Positions 63,049-64,000 of a stretch of DNA of 64,000 bases are shown here, one piece after another. Where the stretch lies: assembly GCA_028751875.1 (NCBI GenBank), contig CM054135.1, positions 7,582,924 to 7,646,923 on the forward strand, in the 5' to 3' direction. This DNA comes from Rapana venosa (lineage: Eukaryota > Mollusca > Gastropoda > Neogastropoda > Muricidae). Position 1 is the first letter of the stretch, and each line of letters begins with the position of its first letter. The notes below the pieces were generated by a model. That model saw only the letters and a program-made list of their open reading frames with translations. It had not been told where the DNA came from and searched no databases. The position numbers and the translations under genes are program-made.

Positions 63049-64000
63049 GTAAAGTTGCCATGGCAGTTTGGTGTCTCTTTCTTTGTGTTGTGTTCAGTTT
63101 TGTTCTTTTACAGTTTGTCCAGATTTTGTTGTTTGGTTTCTTTTTTTTTTCATTTGTTGTTGGGTTTTTTTTCAGTGCTGTTATGGTTTTTGAAAGTTGA
63201 AAACACAACTAATTTTCAATGTTCTTTGCTCTGTAAAAGAAAAGAAAAAGCAGCATCTAGTATGCCTGCACTCAGATATTAATATGGGAAACGTGCAGTT
63301 GCTATGTACTGAAAGATAGTTTGGCTGTACTGACAGTTCATAGCATGGCGGTACTTCTATTCTAGATTAGTCATTTTGAGTGCTGAGTACATTTAATTGA
63401 GATGGTAATCAAATTATTTACCTCCAGATTTTTAGTGAGAATATTCCCAATAATTCATATGCTTTTAAAGAAAAAAGAAAAAAAGAAGAAGAAGCGGTTA
63501 TGTTTTATGCTCAGAAAATGTATGGGCTATGTACAGGAAGGGTGGATTGAAAATCTGGAAAAAGTCTGCTGAAGGAAAGCAGTTACTGTTATGAGCTGAA
63601 GAAATTTGAGTGGTACTGAGAGAAGGATCTGATACATAATGAAGAAGTGTAGAATAAAGGAATAACAAATAGCATAAGGCATATTGCAGTTGTATAATAA
63701 GGGCAAAGCATACCAGTACAAAATAACGCAGAACATGATTTGCAACACCGGAACATGCTCAGGCTTTGCTCATAATCAGTATTGCAAAATATATGTTCAC
63801 ACACACACACACACCAAAACAGAATCCAGAGATAGCAATTAAGAACAATCTTCACACACACACACAAGTCACGTATCAGTTCCACTGTTGAAGATGAGCA
63901 TGCATTTGTTTTTCACCAGTTTCTTTGTTTTTTTGTTTTTGTGAGGGTCTGTCTAACATCAAAGTGCATGAGTGTTGATTAGTTTGGTGTTGATGTTATG
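61962..64000 (+). other. AT-rich sequence after exon 23, intron entered
   Basis: It contains CA-rich sequence at 62115-62180, an AT-rich stretch ending in an AATAAAACTTTGACTTG-type tail near 62555-62570, a GT-rich 62750-62960, a possible 11-nt exon at 63038-63048, a hairpin near 63404-63427 and CA tracts at 63798-63866. No terminal exon with a stop codon is recognised. Confidence 0.5.
63038..63048 (+). CDS. MPRIP: Possible 11-nt exon 24 (low confidence)
   Basis: A very strong acceptor (tttttttttcag) is followed 11 bases later by cgg|gtaaag. The phase fits exon 23: its spare G plus AT gives Asp, then Ser-Arg-Arg, phase 0 out. Continuing past 63048 gives a Phe/Leu/Val-rich frame from T-rich DNA that does not look like protein, so only a microexon is plausible. 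Confidence 0.3.

Overview
The window looks like animal nuclear DNA, most likely from a mollusc and probably a gastropod. The reasons are: AT-rich non-coding DNA saturated with (GT/CA), (CT/GA), (AT), poly-C and poly-G tracts; many tRNA-headed SINEs with shared 3' modules; 5'-truncated non-LTR retrotransposon tails; and one long multi-exon gene with GC-rich exons and GT-AG introns. The species call is an inference; the eukaryotic exon/intron structure is seen directly.

One gene dominates. From 12653 to about 63000 on the plus strand I can assemble 23 exons plus one possible 11-nt exon. Together they hold about 7.56 kb of coding sequence (about 2,520 codons). The product is a partial orthologue of myosin phosphatase Rho-interacting protein (MPRIP; M-RIP/p116RIP; Drosophila outspread). 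Exon 1 carries what looks like the last helix of a first PH domain. Exon 2 is a Ser-rich linker. Exons 3-6 lead into and encode a second PH domain that closely follows MPRIP. Exons 7-8 are a charged Ser-rich linker, and exons 9-23 are a very long coiled-coil region. The exons matching the conserved MPRIP C-terminal coiled coil (19-22) are in the expected order. The 5' end (start codon and the rest of PH1) and the 3' end are outside the window or were not found. Family knowledge predicts an actin-associated scaffold that brings RhoA signalling and myosin light-chain phosphatase together on stress fibres.

Layout: 1-12652 holds no recognisable gene, only simple repeats, SINEs and LINE scraps (upstream intron or intergenic DNA). 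12653-24948 holds exons 1-4 in large introns. 24949-32634 is a 7.7-kb repeat-rich intron. 32635-36673 holds exons 5-8. 36674-45336 holds exons 9-11 and LINE/SINE copies. 45337-51179 is the coding-dense core with two giant exons (1,332 and 2,086 nt). 51180-61961 holds exons 15-23 and a nested antisense 308-codon ORF that looks like part of a mobile element. 61962-64000 is AT-rich and almost featureless.

The most interesting structures are: (i) the intron between exons 14 and 15, which is a tandem array whose repeat spans the exon-intron boundary on both sides, the signature of intron birth by tandem duplication of an AG|GT-containing exon segment; (ii) a GC-AG intron needed to build PH2; (iii) a 66-bp minisatellite whose core copies the neighbouring exon-13 splice donor; (iv) two very young SINE insertions with perfect target-site duplications; (v) a phase break showing that an exon is missing between exons 21 and 22; and (vi) the intronic antisense ORF, whose poly(A)-signal tail recurs elsewhere in the window. 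All coordinates were counted by hand and no search was run.
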